From Oleiharenicola sp. (GTDB taxonomy: Bacteria; Verrucomicrobiota; Verrucomicrobiia; Opitutales; Opitutaceae), in assembly GCA_025363455.1 (NCBI GenBank), contig JANYDW010000007.1:62001-126000 (forward strand): 64,000 nucleotides of DNA, in the 5' to 3' direction. Below, one piece after another: positions 26,325-35,352 of this stretch. The notes under the pieces are model-generated. The model saw only the letters and a program-made list of their open reading frames with translations. It had not been told where the DNA came from and made no database searches. Within the stretch, counting starts at the first letter, position 1. Each line of letters begins with the position of its first letter. A program made the position numbers and the translations under genes.

Positions 26325-26810
26325 ATGAATCTCAAAGCCGAAACGCTCAAGAAGATCGACGAAGTGATCACCCATTACCCGGTGAAGCGCAGCGCCACGC
26401 TGCCGCTGCTGCATCTGGTGCAGGAGGACGCCGGCTGGATCTCGACCGAGGCCATTGAGTGGATCGCCGCCAAACTCGAGCTGCCACCGATCAACGTTTA
26501 CGAGGTCGTCACGTTCTACCCGATGTTCCGGCAGAAGCCGATCGGCCGCCGCCACATCAAGGTCTGCCGCACGCTCTCCTGCGCGCTGGTGGGCGGCTAC
26601 AAGGTTTGCGAGAAGTTCGAGCAGGAATTCGGCTGCCACCGTGGCGAGATTTCCGCCGACGGCGAGGTGACCATCGATTTTGTCGAGTGCCTGGCCAGCT
26701 GCGGCACCGGCCCGGTCGTCATGATCGACGACGATCTCCACGAGAAAGTTGACGCGACCAAGGCGGTGGCGCTCAGCGAACAGATCCGCCAGGAGGCAAA
26801 GCAGAAATGA
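26325..26810 (+). CDS. nuoE: NADH-quinone oxidoreductase subunit E
   Basis: The 24-kDa-type [2Fe-2S] (N1a) subunit of the NADH module, 161 residues. The start at 26325 gives MNLKAETLKKIDEVITHYP and follows a GGGAGG sequence; the upstream in-frame extension is repeat-derived. Cluster cysteines: KVCRTLSC and VECLASCGTGPVV. Its last codons overlap the next small gene by 4 bases (ATGA). Confidence 0.94.
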   Translation: MNLKAETLKKIDEVITHYPVKRSATLPLLHLVQEDAGWISTEAIEWIAAKLELPPINVYEVVTFYPMFRQKPIGRRHIKVCRTLSCALVGGYKVCEKFEQEFGCHRGEISADGEVTIDFVECLASCGTGPVVMIDDDLHEKVDATKAVALSEQIRQEAKQK

Positions 26811-27130
26811 AGAAACTGCGCATACTCAGCATTCCGCCGATCCGTTTCGGGATCGTGCTTGCCGTGATCAATGGGTTTGCCGGCATGATCCTGGCCCCGC
26901 TGTTCCTGATCACGCTCGGCATCGCGTTCACCGCCACGGAAAGCGGCGTCGTAATCGTCCCCAAGATTTTCCCGGCCGTGCCGTGGTTCCTCGCCGGCGG
27001 CCTGGCCTTCTTCACGCCCGTCATCAACGCGGTCGGGGGATTCCTCGCCGGGGTTTTGATCGCCACCGTCTACAATTTCTCCGCCCGCTGGACCGGCGGC
27101 ATCGAGATCGTGACCGACGACAAATCCTGA
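26807..27130 (+). CDS. Small two-TM protein inside the nuo operon
   Basis: A 107-residue membrane protein not part of the standard 14-subunit complex I. It has two hydrophobic segments (about 15-45 and 55-90) and a conserved-looking ending GVLIATVYNFSARWTGGIEIVTDD. That ending recalls small DUF3566-like membrane proteins, a comparison made from memory. It overlaps nuoE by ATGA, so it is translated together with complex I. It could be an accessory or assembly factor, or a passenger. NuoA has three TM segments and different motifs, and this protein does not look like NuoA. Confidence 0.8.
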   Translation: MKKLRILSIPPIRFGIVLAVINGFAGMILAPLFLITLGIAFTATESGVVIVPKIFPAVPWFLAGGLAFFTPVINAVGGFLAGVLIATVYNFSARWTGGIEIVTDDKS

Positions 27131-27176
27131 CCTCCGGTCAGTCCAAAATCGAGAATCCAAAACCGAAAAGTTCCAG

Positions 27177-28535
27177 ATGCCCGCTCCTCAACAACGTCGC
27201 CTGATCTTCGCTCACATCGACGAGCCCGGCTACACCAAGGACCTCGCCTGCTACCTGAAGCACGGCGGCTACGCGGTGATGAAGAAGGCGTTCACGCGCA
27301 AGCCCGAGGAGCTGATCGACGAGGTTAAGAAGTCCGGCCTGCGCGGCCGCGGCGGCGCGGGCTTTCCCTGCGGCGTCAAGTGGACGCTGGTCGACCGCAA
27401 GAGCGGCAAGCCCATCTATCTCATCGTCAACGCCGACGAGTCGGAGCCTGGCACGTTCAAGGACCGCTACATCATGCACCAGGATCCGCACCAGCTGATC
27501 GAGGGCACGATGATCTCCTGTTTCGCGAACAACGTGAAGCAGGCCTACATCTACATTCGCGGCGAGATGCCCCACGGTGCCCGCATCCTCGAGGAGGCCA
27601 TCCGGGAGGCGCGCGACGCCAACCTCGTCGGCCAGAACATCCTCGGGTCGGCCTACAGCTGCGACATCTTCGTCCACCGTGGCGCCGGCGCCTACATTTG
27701 CGGGGAGGAGACCGGTCTTATTGAGTCGCTCGAGGGCAAGCGCGCCAACCCGCGCATCAAGCCGCCGTATTTCCCCGCTGTCCTCGGCCTCTACCAGTGC
27801 CCGACGATCGTCAACAACGTCGAGACGCTCTGCCATGTGAAGCACATCGTCGACATGAGCGGCGAGGCCTACACGAAGATCGGCACGCCGAACAACTCCG
27901 GTACCCGTATCTTCTGTGTCTCGGGCCACGTGCAAAAACCCGGTTACTACGAGTTCGAGGCGGGTAAGATCACGATGGGCCAGCTGCTCAACGAGGTCTG
28001 CGGCGGCCCGCTGCCCGGCCGCACCTTCAAGGCCGTCATTCCTGGCGGCTCGTCGGCCAAGATCATGCGCTTCGGTGAGCGCTACAAGGGCAAGCGCAAG
28101 GTCGGCACCGAGATGGTCGACTATGACTGGGGCGTCGAGGACGTCCCGATGGATTTCGATTCGCTCGGCATGATCGGCACGATGGGCGGCTCCGGCGGCG
28201 TCATCGTGATGGACGACACCGTCAACATGGTCGAGGCTTTGGCCAACATCAACGCGTTCTACTCGCACGAGAGCTGCGGCCAGTGCACACCCTGCCGCGA
28301 GGGCTCGCTGTGGATGAAGAAGATCACCACGCGCATGGTCCACGGCGACGCGCGCGAGCAGGACGCCACGCTGCTTAAGAGTGTGGCCGACCAGATCCCC
28401 GGTCGCACCATCTGCGCCTTCGGCGAGGCCTGCTCATGGCCGACCCAGAGCTTTCTCGCGAAGTTCGGCGACGAGTTCAAAGGCTACGCCGACGCCAAGA
28501 AGACCAAGGTCCCCGCCGAGACTCCACTGATTTGA
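27177..28535 (+). CDS. nuoF: NADH-quinone oxidoreductase subunit F
   Basis: The NADH- and FMN-binding subunit, 452 residues. NADH/FMN motifs: GLRGRGGAGFPCGVKW and IVNADESEPGTFKDRYIM; [4Fe-4S] N3 ligands in ESCGQCTPCREG and the distal Cys in FGEACSWP. ICGEETGLIESLEG is also diagnostic. The stop TGA is immediately followed by a palindromic element that fills most of the gap to nuoG. Confidence 0.96.
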   Translation: MPAPQQRRLIFAHIDEPGYTKDLACYLKHGGYAVMKKAFTRKPEELIDEVKKSGLRGRGGAGFPCGVKWTLVDRKSGKPIYLIVNADESEPGTFKDRYIMHQDPHQLIEGTMISCFANNVKQAYIYIRGEMPHGARILEEAIREARDANLVGQNILGSAYSCDIFVHRGAGAYICGEETGLIESLEGKRANPRIKPPYFPAVLGLYQCPTIVNNVETLCHVKHIVDMSGEAYTKIGTPNNSGTRIFCVSGHVQKPGYYEFEAGKITMGQLLNEVCGGPLPGRTFKAVIPGGSSAKIMRFGERYKGKRKVGTEMVDYDWGVEDVPMDFDSLGMIGTMGGSGGVIVMDDTVNMVEALANINAFYSHESCGQCTPCREGSLWMKKITTRMVHGDAREQDATLLKSVADQIPGRTICAFGEACSWPTQSFLAKFGDEFKGYADAKKTKVPAETPLI

Positions 28536-28536
28536 T

Positions 28537-28622
28537 TTTTCGCCCGCGAATCACCCGAATGCACACGAATCAAAACCCCTCTTTCAATCATTCGCGTTTA
28601 TTCGCGTGATTCGCGGGCAAAA
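28537..28622. repeat. Palindromic element, CGCGAATCAC family, nuoF-nuoG gap
   Basis: Left arm TTTTCGCCCGCGAATCAC and right arm GTGATTCGCGGGCAAAA, each continued by further matching sequence (CGAATGCACACGAATC / TTCGCGTTTATTCGC). It begins one base after the nuoF stop codon and ends 11 bases before the nuoG ATG. Confidence 0.85.
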
Positions 28623-28633
28623 CGTATTTCGAA

Positions 28634-30343
28634 ATGTCCTCCGCTCCCGCCAAACCCGCCGACCTCGTGACCGTCAACATTGACGGCAAGGAAATCGCCG
28701 TGCCGAAGGGTACGAACGTGATCGAAGCGGCCAAACTCGTCGGCGTCGAGATCCCCCATTACTGCTACCACCCGAAGCTGACCATCGTCGGCAATTGCCG
28801 GATGTGTCTCATCGAAATGGGCATGCCGGCCGTCGATCCCGCCACCAAGGCCCCGGTGATGGACCCGGCCACGGGCAAGCAGAAGGTCAACTGGATCCCG
28901 CGCCCGCAGATTGGGTGCGGCACCAACGCCTCGCCCGGCCTCCACATCCGTACGAACTCGCCGATGGTGAAGGATTGCCGCGAGGGCGTGACGGAGATGC
29001 TGCTCATCAACCACCCGCTGGATTGCCCGATTTGCGACCAGGCCGGCGAGTGCAAGCTGCAGGAACACTCCACCGCCTATGGCCGCGGCTACTCGCGCTT
29101 CGTCGAGCAGAAGAACGTGAAGCCGAAGCGCACCGAACTTGGCCCTCGCGTCACGCTCGACGACGAGCGCTGCATCCTCTGCTCCCGCTGCATCCGCTTC
29201 TCCAAGGAGATCGCCAAGGACGACGTCCTTGGCTTCATCGACCGTGGCAGCTACAGTACGCTCACCTGTTACCCGGGCCGGAAGCTCGAGAACAATTACT
29301 CGCTCAACACCGTCGACATCTGCCCGGTCGGCGCACTCACGAGTACCGATTTCCGGTTCAAGATGCGCGTCTGGTTCCTCAAGCAGACGCCTGGGATCGA
29401 TCCCGAGTCGTCCGTCGGCGCCAACACCGAGGTCTGGAGCCGCGAGGGCGTGATCTACCGCATCACCCCACGCCAGAATGATGCCGTGAACGACACGTGG
29501 ATGTCCGACTCCGGCCGCATGCTCTACAAGCAGGTCAAGGCCGCCGACCGCCTGCTCGCCCCAATGATTGACGGTCTCGCCACGGCGCCTGAAATGGCCC
29601 TCAAGGCCGCGAACGACCTGCTCAAGGCCGGCTCCGTAGCCATCGTCGGTTCCGGCCGCAGCAGCGTCGAGGAACAGTTCCTCACGAAGAAGCTGGCCGA
29701 AGCGCTCAAAGTTCCCGCATCGCTCGTCAGCCGGGTGGGGCAGGGGGACCGTCTCCTCATCTCCTCCGACCGCAACCCGAATGTCCGCGGTGCACTGGTC
29801 ACCGGCCTAATCTCCGCTCTGCCGACGCAACAGCTCACGTCGCTGGCGTCGGACATCGACGCTGGCAAGGTGAAGACCGTGCTCTCCGTTGGGGAGGACC
29901 TTACTGCCGCCGGTCTCGCCGCCGCACAGCTGGCCAAGGTTTCCGTCGTCTTTCTCGGGACGCACAAGAATGCGACAAGCGACGCTGCCAAGGTCGTTGT
30001 TCCCACGCTCACCATTTTTGAGAAGTCCGGCTCGTTCGTGAACCAACAGTTCCGCCTCCAGAAGTTCGCCAAGGCTGTCCCCGGCCCGGCAGGCGTCGCC
30101 GACGATCTCATCACCCTCAGCAACCTGGTCTCGTTCGCGAGCCGCATCATCACCCCAGCCGACCTCGGCGGGCTCTGGTCGAGCATCGCGGCAGAAGTGA
30201 AGCCGCTGGCCGGGCTCAGCCACGCTTTACTGCCCGCCACCGGCCACGTACTCGACGCCTCCGCGTGGGCTGACCTGCCCGTCTGCGAGGGCGAGACGCT
30301 TCATTACAAACCCGCCGCCGTGCCCGCGGCCGTCAACGCATGA
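28634..30343 (+). CDS. nuoG: NADH-quinone oxidoreductase subunit G
   Basis: The 75-kDa-type iron-sulfur subunit, 569 residues. The N-terminal [2Fe-2S] ferredoxin ligands are around HYCYHPKLTIVGNCRMC, then a [4Fe-4S] site in DCPICDQAGECKLQ, and CILCSRCIRFSKEIA with DICPVGALTS. The C-terminal part is a shortened molybdopterin-oxidoreductase-like domain with no cofactor residues. E. coli NuoG is about 900 residues, so this is the short form typical of mitochondrial-type complex I. A 65-bp GTAG element follows in the gap to nuoH. Confidence 0.94.
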   Translation: MSSAPAKPADLVTVNIDGKEIAVPKGTNVIEAAKLVGVEIPHYCYHPKLTIVGNCRMCLIEMGMPAVDPATKAPVMDPATGKQKVNWIPRPQIGCGTNASPGLHIRTNSPMVKDCREGVTEMLLINHPLDCPICDQAGECKLQEHSTAYGRGYSRFVEQKNVKPKRTELGPRVTLDDERCILCSRCIRFSKEIAKDDVLGFIDRGSYSTLTCYPGRKLENNYSLNTVDICPVGALTSTDFRFKMRVWFLKQTPGIDPESSVGANTEVWSREGVIYRITPRQNDAVNDTWMSDSGRMLYKQVKAADRLLAPMIDGLATAPEMALKAANDLLKAGSVAIVGSGRSSVEEQFLTKKLAEALKVPASLVSRVGQGDRLLISSDRNPNVRGALVTGLISALPTQQLTSLASDIDAGKVKTVLSVGEDLTAAGLAAAQLAKVSVVFLGTHKNATSDAAKVVVPTLTIFEKSGSFVNQQFRLQKFAKAVPGPAGVADDLITLSNLVSFASRIITPADLGGLWSSIAAEVKPLAGLSHALLPATGHVLDASAWADLPVCEGETLHYKPAAVPAAVNA

Positions 30344-30370
30344 CATGATTTCCGCTGTCCATTGTCTTAA

Positions 30371-30435
30371 GGTAGGGACGGACCGCCGGGCCGTCCGCGA
30401 ACGTCATTCGGCGCGCCCAGCGGTCGCGCCCTACC
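30371..30435. repeat. 65-bp GTAG...CTAC element, family B, nuoG-nuoH gap
   Basis: GGTAG; GGACGG-ACCGCCGGG-CCGTCC; 13-bp linker; GGCGCG-CCCAGCGGT-CGCGCC; CTACC. The copy at 33346-33410 has identical stems and loops and the same length but a different linker. The loops are nearly reverse complements. It ends 13 bases before the nuoH ATG. Confidence 0.9.
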
Positions 30436-30448
30436 AGCCTGCCCACGC

Positions 30449-31615
30449 ATGACCGCCGTCTTCACCTTCTGGGCTGGGCTCCACCCGCTTATCCAAGGCC
30501 TAATCAAAGGCCTCGCGGTGATCGGCGTCATGTTTCCCATCGGCGGCGCCTGTTCGCTGGTCGAGCGCAAGGTCTCCGCGTGGATGCAGGGCCGCCCGGG
30601 TCCGAACCGCGCGCTCCCGCCTTGGTTGGCTTGGGTCCCGGGGATCGGCTTACTGCAGCGACTCGGCCTGTTCCACCTCATGGCCGACGGCATCAAGATG
30701 TTCCTCAAGGAGGACTCATTGCCTGGGCACGTGAACAAGTTCTACTTCCTTCTCGCGCCGGTGGTGGGGATGATCCCCGCCCTGACCACCGTCACGGTCG
30801 TGCCCTTTGGTGCGTACTTCGATTCGGCCGGGCAGATGGTTCCGCTCGTGCTGGCCAACCTTGACGTGGGGATTCTCGCGGTATTCGCCGTCGGCTCGCT
30901 GGGCGTCTACTCGCTCATCCTCGCGGGTTGGGCCTCCAACTCGAAGTATCCCTTCCTCGGCGGCATCCGCGCCTCGGCGCAGCTTATCTCCTACGAACTG
31001 GCGATGACCCTTTCGGTGGTCCCGGTTTTCCTGATGATCAACGCGCCGGGCGGCACGGGTACGCTGAGCCTGACCGATGTCGTGCGCTTCCAGAGCGGCA
31101 CGAGCGGCCTACACGGCACCTGGTTCATCATGACGATGCCGCTGTCGGCGGTCGTCTTCCTCGTCTCGCTCTTCGCCGAGACCAACCGCCTGCCCTTCGA
31201 CATGGCCGAGGGCGAGGCCGACCTCGTCGGCGGATTCCACACGGAATACGGCTCGATGAAATGGGGCCTGTTCTTCGTGGCGGAATATTCGCACATGCTC
31301 ATCGGATCCGGCGTGTTCACCCTGCTGTTCCTCGGCGGCTGGAACCCGCTGCCGTGGGTGCCGCTGCAGACGGTGATTGGCTGGCTGGCGCACCTCTCGC
31401 CGCTGCTGGCGCACCCGCTCGCGGTCGGCCTGATCTCCATCGGCATCTTCATGGGCAAGGTGCTGTTCTTTATGTTCGTTTTCATGTGGGTGCGCTGGAC
31501 GGTCCCGCGCTTCCGCTACGACCAGGTCATGAAGCTCGGCTGGCAGAAGCTCCTGCCCCTCGCCATCGGCAACCTCATCTTCTACGCGATCGTGATCGCA
31601 GTGCTGCAGAAATAA
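30449..31615 (+). CDS. nuoH: NADH-quinone oxidoreductase subunit H
   Basis: The ND1-type membrane subunit that lines the quinone chamber, 388 residues with about eight TM segments. Motifs: GGACSLVERKVSAWMQGRPGPNR, split here into ERKVSAWMQ and GRPGPNR; GWASNSKYPFLGGIRASAQ; AETNRLPFDMAEGEADLVGG; MKWGLFFVAEY. The start ATG is at 30449 after the repeat. The gap to nuoI holds a perfect 48-bp palindrome. Confidence 0.95.
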   Translation: MTAVFTFWAGLHPLIQGLIKGLAVIGVMFPIGGACSLVERKVSAWMQGRPGPNRALPPWLAWVPGIGLLQRLGLFHLMADGIKMFLKEDSLPGHVNKFYFLLAPVVGMIPALTTVTVVPFGAYFDSAGQMVPLVLANLDVGILAVFAVGSLGVYSLILAGWASNSKYPFLGGIRASAQLISYELAMTLSVVPVFLMINAPGGTGTLSLTDVVRFQSGTSGLHGTWFIMTMPLSAVVFLVSLFAETNRLPFDMAEGEADLVGGFHTEYGSMKWGLFFVAEYSHMLIGSGVFTLLFLGGWNPLPWVPLQTVIGWLAHLSPLLAHPLAVGLISIGIFMGKVLFFMFVFMWVRWTVPRFRYDQVMKLGWQKLLPLAIGNLIFYAIVIAVLQK

Positions 31616-31620
31616 CCAAC

Positions 31621-31647
31621 CGCGAATGGACACGAACAAACACAAAT
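31621..31647. repeat. Half-arm of the GGACACGAAT repeat family, nuoH-nuoI gap
   Basis: CGCGAATGGACACGAACAAA and its continuation lie directly before the 48-bp palindrome and 5 bases after the nuoH stop. Similar words occur at 33296-33325 and 12908-12937. Confidence 0.5.
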
Positions 31648-31695
31648 GTAGGTCGGGCTTTATGCCCGACATGTCGGGCATAAAGCCCGACCTAC
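31648..31695. repeat. Perfect 48-bp palindrome, GTAGGTCGGGC family, nuoH-nuoI gap
   Basis: The element is its own reverse complement over all 48 bases. It begins GTAGGTCGGGCTTTATGCCC and each half is a hairpin (GTCGGGC-TTTAT-GCCCGAC and its mirror). It has the same GTAG...CTAC ends as the other elements. The perfect symmetry suggests a recent arrival or gene-conversion-like upkeep. Confidence 0.92.
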
Positions 31696-31728
31696 CGGGA
31701 TTGATCGTGGTTAAATACTGATCCAGCC

Positions 31729-32265
31729 ATGGCCTACACCGTCGAACGCAAGCCCCTGACGCTCCTGGAGCGCATCTACATCCCGCAGATCCTGGCGGGC
31801 ATGCGGGTGACGCTGAAGCACCTCTTCGCGCCGAACGTCACGATGCAGTATCCCGAGGAGCGCCCGGCGATTCCCTCCGGCTACCGCGGCGTGCCGACGC
31901 TGGTGATGGACCCGCACGGCCGCGAAAAATGCGTTTCCTGCCAGCTCTGCGAGTTCGTTTGTCCGCCCAAGGCCATCCGCATCACGCCGGGTGAGATTCC
32001 GCCGGACGCGCCCACCGGCCATGTCGAGAAAGCCCCCAAGGCCTTCGACATCGACATGCTCCGCTGCATCTATTGCGGCCTGTGCCAGGAAGTCTGCCCT
32101 GAGGAGGCGATCTTCCTGCAAAACCAGTATTCCATGACAGGTTACACCCGCGCCGAGATGGTCAACGACAAGGCCCGCCTCTACGAGCTCGGCGGCACGT
32201 TGCCCGACCAGCATTTCAAGTGGGACAAGAAGAAGGCCGCCGCCGAGCACGGCAACGCCCATTGA
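31729..32265 (+). CDS. nuoI: NADH-quinone oxidoreductase subunit I
   Basis: The TYKY-type subunit with two [4Fe-4S] clusters (N6a, N6b), 178 residues. Cluster motifs CVSCQLCEFVCPPKAI and CIYCGLCQEVCPEEAIF both have the CxxCxxCxxxCP pattern. The TGA stop (32263-32265) is the first word of the GGCTGAA-type repeat that fills the gap to nuoJ. Confidence 0.96.
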   Translation: MAYTVERKPLTLLERIYIPQILAGMRVTLKHLFAPNVTMQYPEERPAIPSGYRGVPTLVMDPHGREKCVSCQLCEFVCPPKAIRITPGEIPPDAPTGHVEKAPKAFDIDMLRCIYCGLCQEVCPEEAIFLQNQYSMTGYTRAEMVNDKARLYELGGTLPDQHFKWDKKKAAAEHGNAH

Positions 32266-32407
32266 AAAGCTGAAAAACTGAATGACTGAAAAGCTGAACA
32301 TGCTCTCTTTCCCGACACAACTCGCCTGCCAACGGAGCCGCTTGCGTACGTCCAGCTTTGGCGGTTCCCAGCTTCAGCCCTTCAGCCCTTCAGCCTTTCA
32401 GCCCTTC
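32263..32407. repeat. Palindromic element, GGCTGAA family, nuoI-nuoJ gap
   Basis: Left arm TGAAAAGCTGAAAAACTGAA with more CTGAA words, right arm built of CAGCCCTTCAGCCTTTCAGC words. It begins on the nuoI stop codon and ends 7 bases before the nuoJ ATG at 32415. Longest member of this family in the window. Confidence 0.75.
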
Positions 32408-32414
32408 CCCAACC

Positions 32415-32921
32415 ATGGCTGACACCCTCTTCATCATCCTCGCGGTCCTCACCGTCGCCTCGGCGCTTCTGGTCGTGGTGAACAAGAACGCCGTCAATGC
32501 CGCGCTGGGCCTCCTCATCTCGCTCCTCGGCCTGGCCGGGCTCTTCGTGCTGCTCGACGCCCCGCTGCTGGCTTTCGTGCTCCTGATGGTCTACGCGGGC
32601 GCAGTCGTCGCGCTGTTCCTCTTCATCATCATGCTGCTCGACACCACGCCGGGCGCGGCGAAGCCGTTCAGCAAGATGACTCTCGTCGCCACGCTGATCG
32701 GCGCCGGCCTACTGTTCACAGGAATCTATTCGCTCGCGCACCGCGCGGTGCTCCCTGCGGCGCCGGCTACCCTGCCGGTGCCGACGATGAAAAATTACGC
32801 CGAGCAGCTCTTCACGACCTATCTCCTGCCGGTGCAGGTCGTCGGATTCATGCTCCTCATCGCCATGCTTGGCGTCATCGTCTTGAGCAAGAAATTTGAC
32901 CAGACGGAGGGAGCCAAATGA
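32415..32921 (+). CDS. nuoJ: NADH-quinone oxidoreductase subunit J
   Basis: The ND6-type membrane subunit, 168 residues with five TM segments. I chose the ATG at 32415 ([20 protein letters not shown]) because the upstream in-frame extension is repeat DNA. Conserved [17 protein letters not shown] in TM3 contains the pi-bulge region of ND6. It overlaps nuoK by 4 bases (ATGA). Confidence 0.94.
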   Translation: MADTLFIILAVLTVASALLVVVNKNAVNAALGLLISLLGLAGLFVLLDAPLLAFVLLMVYAGAVVALFLFIIMLLDTTPGAAKPFSKMTLVATLIGAGLLFTGIYSLAHRAVLPAAPATLPVPTMKNYAEQLFTTYLLPVQVVGFMLLIAMLGVIVLSKKFDQTEGAK

Positions 32922-33295
32922 TCGCTTTGCTCAACCACGCCCCGCTGTTTGGCCTCATTCTGAACAACGGCGACACAGGCCCCGTCGTCCCCGCCTACGG
33001 CCTGCCGGCCTATCTGCTGCTGAGCGCCGTTCTCTTCGCCCTCGGCTTTATTGGCGTGCTACTGCGCAAGAACACGCTCGTGATCTACATGTGCCTTGAG
33101 CTGATGCTGCTGGCCTCGACGCTCGCACTGGTGGCCTTCTCGCACTTCCAGGGCACGCTCGACGGGGCCGTCTTCGTCTTCTTCATCCTCACCATCGCGG
33201 CGGCTGAGGTCGCCGTCGGCCTCGCCATCATTGTCGCGCTGTTCCGCCGGCGGCACACCGTCTCGGTCGAGGAATTGAATCATCTGAAACATTAA
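32918..33295 (+). CDS. nuoK: NADH-quinone oxidoreductase subunit K
   Basis: The ND4L-type membrane subunit, 125 residues with three TM segments. [18 protein letters not shown] carries the conserved membrane glutamate, and [25 protein letters not shown] the second. It is about 25 residues longer than usual at the N-terminus. A start further in, at a later codon, is possible, but the ATGA overlap with nuoJ supports this one. Confidence 0.94.
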   Translation: MIALLNHAPLFGLILNNGDTGPVVPAYGLPAYLLLSAVLFALGFIGVLLRKNTLVIYMCLELMLLASTLALVAFSHFQGTLDGAVFVFFILTIAAAEVAVGLAIIVALFRRRHTVSVEELNHLKH

Positions 33296-33325
33296 CCACG
33301 AATGGACACGAATGGACACGAATTT
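33296..33325. repeat. GGACACGAAT direct repeats after nuoK
   Basis: Directly after the nuoK TAA there are tandem ATGGACACGA units (CCACGAATGGACACGAATGG and continuation). This is a partial arm of the repeat family also seen at 31621 and 12908. Confidence 0.6.
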
Positions 33326-33345
33326 GCGCTGAATCCCTGCCTTGG

Positions 33346-33410
33346 GGTAGGGACGGACCGCCGGGCCGTCCGCGGACGTGTTGCGGCGCGCCCAGCGGTC
33401 GCGCCCTACC
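33346..33410. repeat. 65-bp GTAG...CTAC element, family B, nuoK-nuoL gap
   Basis: Same stems, loops and length as the element at 30371-30435; only the 13-bp linker differs (GCGGACGTGTTGC here, GCGAACGTCATTC there). It ends 4 bases before the nuoL ATG, so it occupies the place of the ribosome binding site. Confidence 0.92.
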
Positions 33411-33414
33411 TGCC

Positions 33415-35337
33415 ATGACCATGCTCCAGCACGCCATTCTCGTCCTCCTGTTGCCGCTCGCCTCGGCGGCGGTGATCGCCCTGTTCCTGCGCCAGCGCGG
33501 GGCGCTGGCTTCCTACCTCTCGGTGGCCACGGCGGGGGCGATCGCGGCGATCTCGATCATCCTGCTGGTGCACGGTGAGCGTGATTTCCCTAACGCATCT
33601 TGGGAATGGCTGCGCTTCGGTGACTTTACCATTTCGCTCGGCATCAAATACGACGACCTCGCCGCGCTGATGCTCTTCATCGTCGGCTTCGTGGGGTTCC
33701 TAATCCATTTCTTCTCGCTCGGCTACATGCACGACGACCCGGCCCGGGCGCGGTTCTTCGGCGGCCTTTCCATCTTCATGTTCTCGATGATCGGCATCGT
33801 GCTCGCCGACAATCTGTTCATGATTTTCATTTTCTGGGAGCTGGTCGGCTTCAGCTCCTGGCTGCTGATCAACCACTATCACCACAAGCAGTCGGCAGCG
33901 GACGCCTCGAAGAAGGCCTTCATCGTCAACCGTGTCGGCGACTTCGGTTTCCTGCTCGGGATCATCATGTGCTATTGGCTGAACGGCGCCGTCAGCTTCG
34001 GCGAACTGGCGAAACTGGGTGAGACCAATCATCTGGCCTTTAGCACACTGGTTCCCCTGCTCCTGTTCTGCGGTGCCGTCGGCAAGTCGGCCCAGATGCC
34101 CCTGCAGGTGTGGCTGCCCGACGCGATGGAGGGCCCGACGCCCGTGTCCGCCCTCATCCACGCCGCCACGATGGTGGCCGCCGGTATTTTCATGCTTTGC
34201 CGCATCAACGTCCTGATGGTTGCCGATGCTCTCAGCGTCATCATGTGGACCGGCACGATCACGGCACTCTACGCCGCCCTCTGCGCCATCACCCAGCGCG
34301 ACATCAAGAAGGTGCTGGCCTACTCAACACTCTCGCAGCTCGGCTACATGGTGGCGGCGTTTGGGTTGGGGTCGACTCTCCAAGGAGGACATGACGCATT
34401 GCTGACCGATGCTCATGGCGCTGTGATCGGAAATGCTAGTGGATTTATCGTGCTGGCTACCGGCGTCGGCGCCGCGATGTTCCATCTGACGACCCACGCC
34501 TTCTTCAAGGCCCTCATGTTCCTCGGCTCGGGTTCCGTCATCCACGGCTGTCACCACGAACAGGACATCTTCAAAATGGGTGGCCTGGCAAAGAAGATGC
34601 CGATCACGTTCTTCACTTTCACTATCGGCGTCCTGGCGATCATTGGCATGCCCTTCCTCGCCGGTTTTTTCTCGAAGGACGCCATCCTCTATCTTGCGAT
34701 GGAGAATAACAAGGCGGTGTTCGCGATCCTGGCGTTCACTGCCGTGCTGACCTCGTTCTACATGGTCCGGCTGTGGAAGATCACCTTTTTCGGCGAAGCG
34801 CGCTCTAAGGAGGCCTCGCACGCGCATGAGAGTGGCCTTGTAATGACCCTGCCACTCATCGTTCTCGCGGTCCTGTCCATCGCAGGGGGCTACTCGGGAG
34901 TGTTCGGCAAACTGGCGGGTTCGATCCACGAGATGGTGCCCGAGGCTCACGGTTCGGCCCATACGACCATTCTCCTCGTTTCGCTGGCGGTTATGACCAT
35001 CGGTGCCGGCTCGGCGTGGTTCTTCTACAAACCTTCTATCAATGACACGCTGGAGGAGAAGTCGGCCGGGCTGTTCCGCCTGCTGGGCCAGCTCAAGGAG
35101 TCCTTCGACAACCTTTACGATTACTACGTGGCCAAGGTGCAGCAGCGCTTCGCCATGCTTCTGAACTTCCTCGAGCGGGTCTTCCTGGCCGACACGATCA
35201 TTCAGGGTGCGGCGCGAGTCGTCGGGTACATCGGCCTCGGCGCCCGCGCGCTCTACACCGGCAGCCTGCATGTCTACGTTTACTGGTTCCTGCTCGGCGC
35301 GGTTGTACTCTGGGCCTTCGCCACCGGAGTTTTCTAA
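33415..35337 (+). CDS. nuoL: NADH-quinone oxidoreductase subunit L
   Basis: The ND5-type antiporter-like subunit with the long lateral helix, 640 residues. Conserved pieces: FWELVGFSSWLLINHYHH with the TM5 glutamate, KSAQMPLQVWLPDAMEGPTPVSALIHAAT, split in the protein as KSAQMPLQVWLPDAM and GPTPVSALIHAAT, with the TM7 lysine region. Start ATG ACC ATG leaves a second ATG two codons on. No Shine-Dalgarno is visible because the repeat abuts the start. Confidence 0.95.
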   Translation: MTMLQHAILVLLLPLASAAVIALFLRQRGALASYLSVATAGAIAAISIILLVHGERDFPNASWEWLRFGDFTISLGIKYDDLAALMLFIVGFVGFLIHFFSLGYMHDDPARARFFGGLSIFMFSMIGIVLADNLFMIFIFWELVGFSSWLLINHYHHKQSAADASKKAFIVNRVGDFGFLLGIIMCYWLNGAVSFGELAKLGETNHLAFSTLVPLLLFCGAVGKSAQMPLQVWLPDAMEGPTPVSALIHAATMVAAGIFMLCRINVLMVADALSVIMWTGTITALYAALCAITQRDIKKVLAYSTLSQLGYMVAAFGLGSTLQGGHDALLTDAHGAVIGNASGFIVLATGVGAAMFHLTTHAFFKALMFLGSGSVIHGCHHEQDIFKMGGLAKKMPITFFTFTIGVLAIIGMPFLAGFFSKDAILYLAMENNKAVFAILAFTAVLTSFYMVRLWKITFFGEARSKEASHAHESGLVMTLPLIVLAVLSIAGGYSGVFGKLAGSIHEMVPEAHGSAHTTILLVSLAVMTIGAGSAWFFYKPSINDTLEEKSAGLFRLLGQLKESFDNLYDYYVAKVQQRFAMLLNFLERVFLADTIIQGAARVVGYIGLGARALYTGSLHVYVYWFLLGAVVLWAFATGVF

Positions 35338-35352
35338 CATGTCTTTCAATCA

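Noticed and set aside
26807-27130. Small membrane protein as the missing NuoA
   Set aside because: NuoA has three TM helices and a conserved E/D-rich loop; this protein has two and a different ending.
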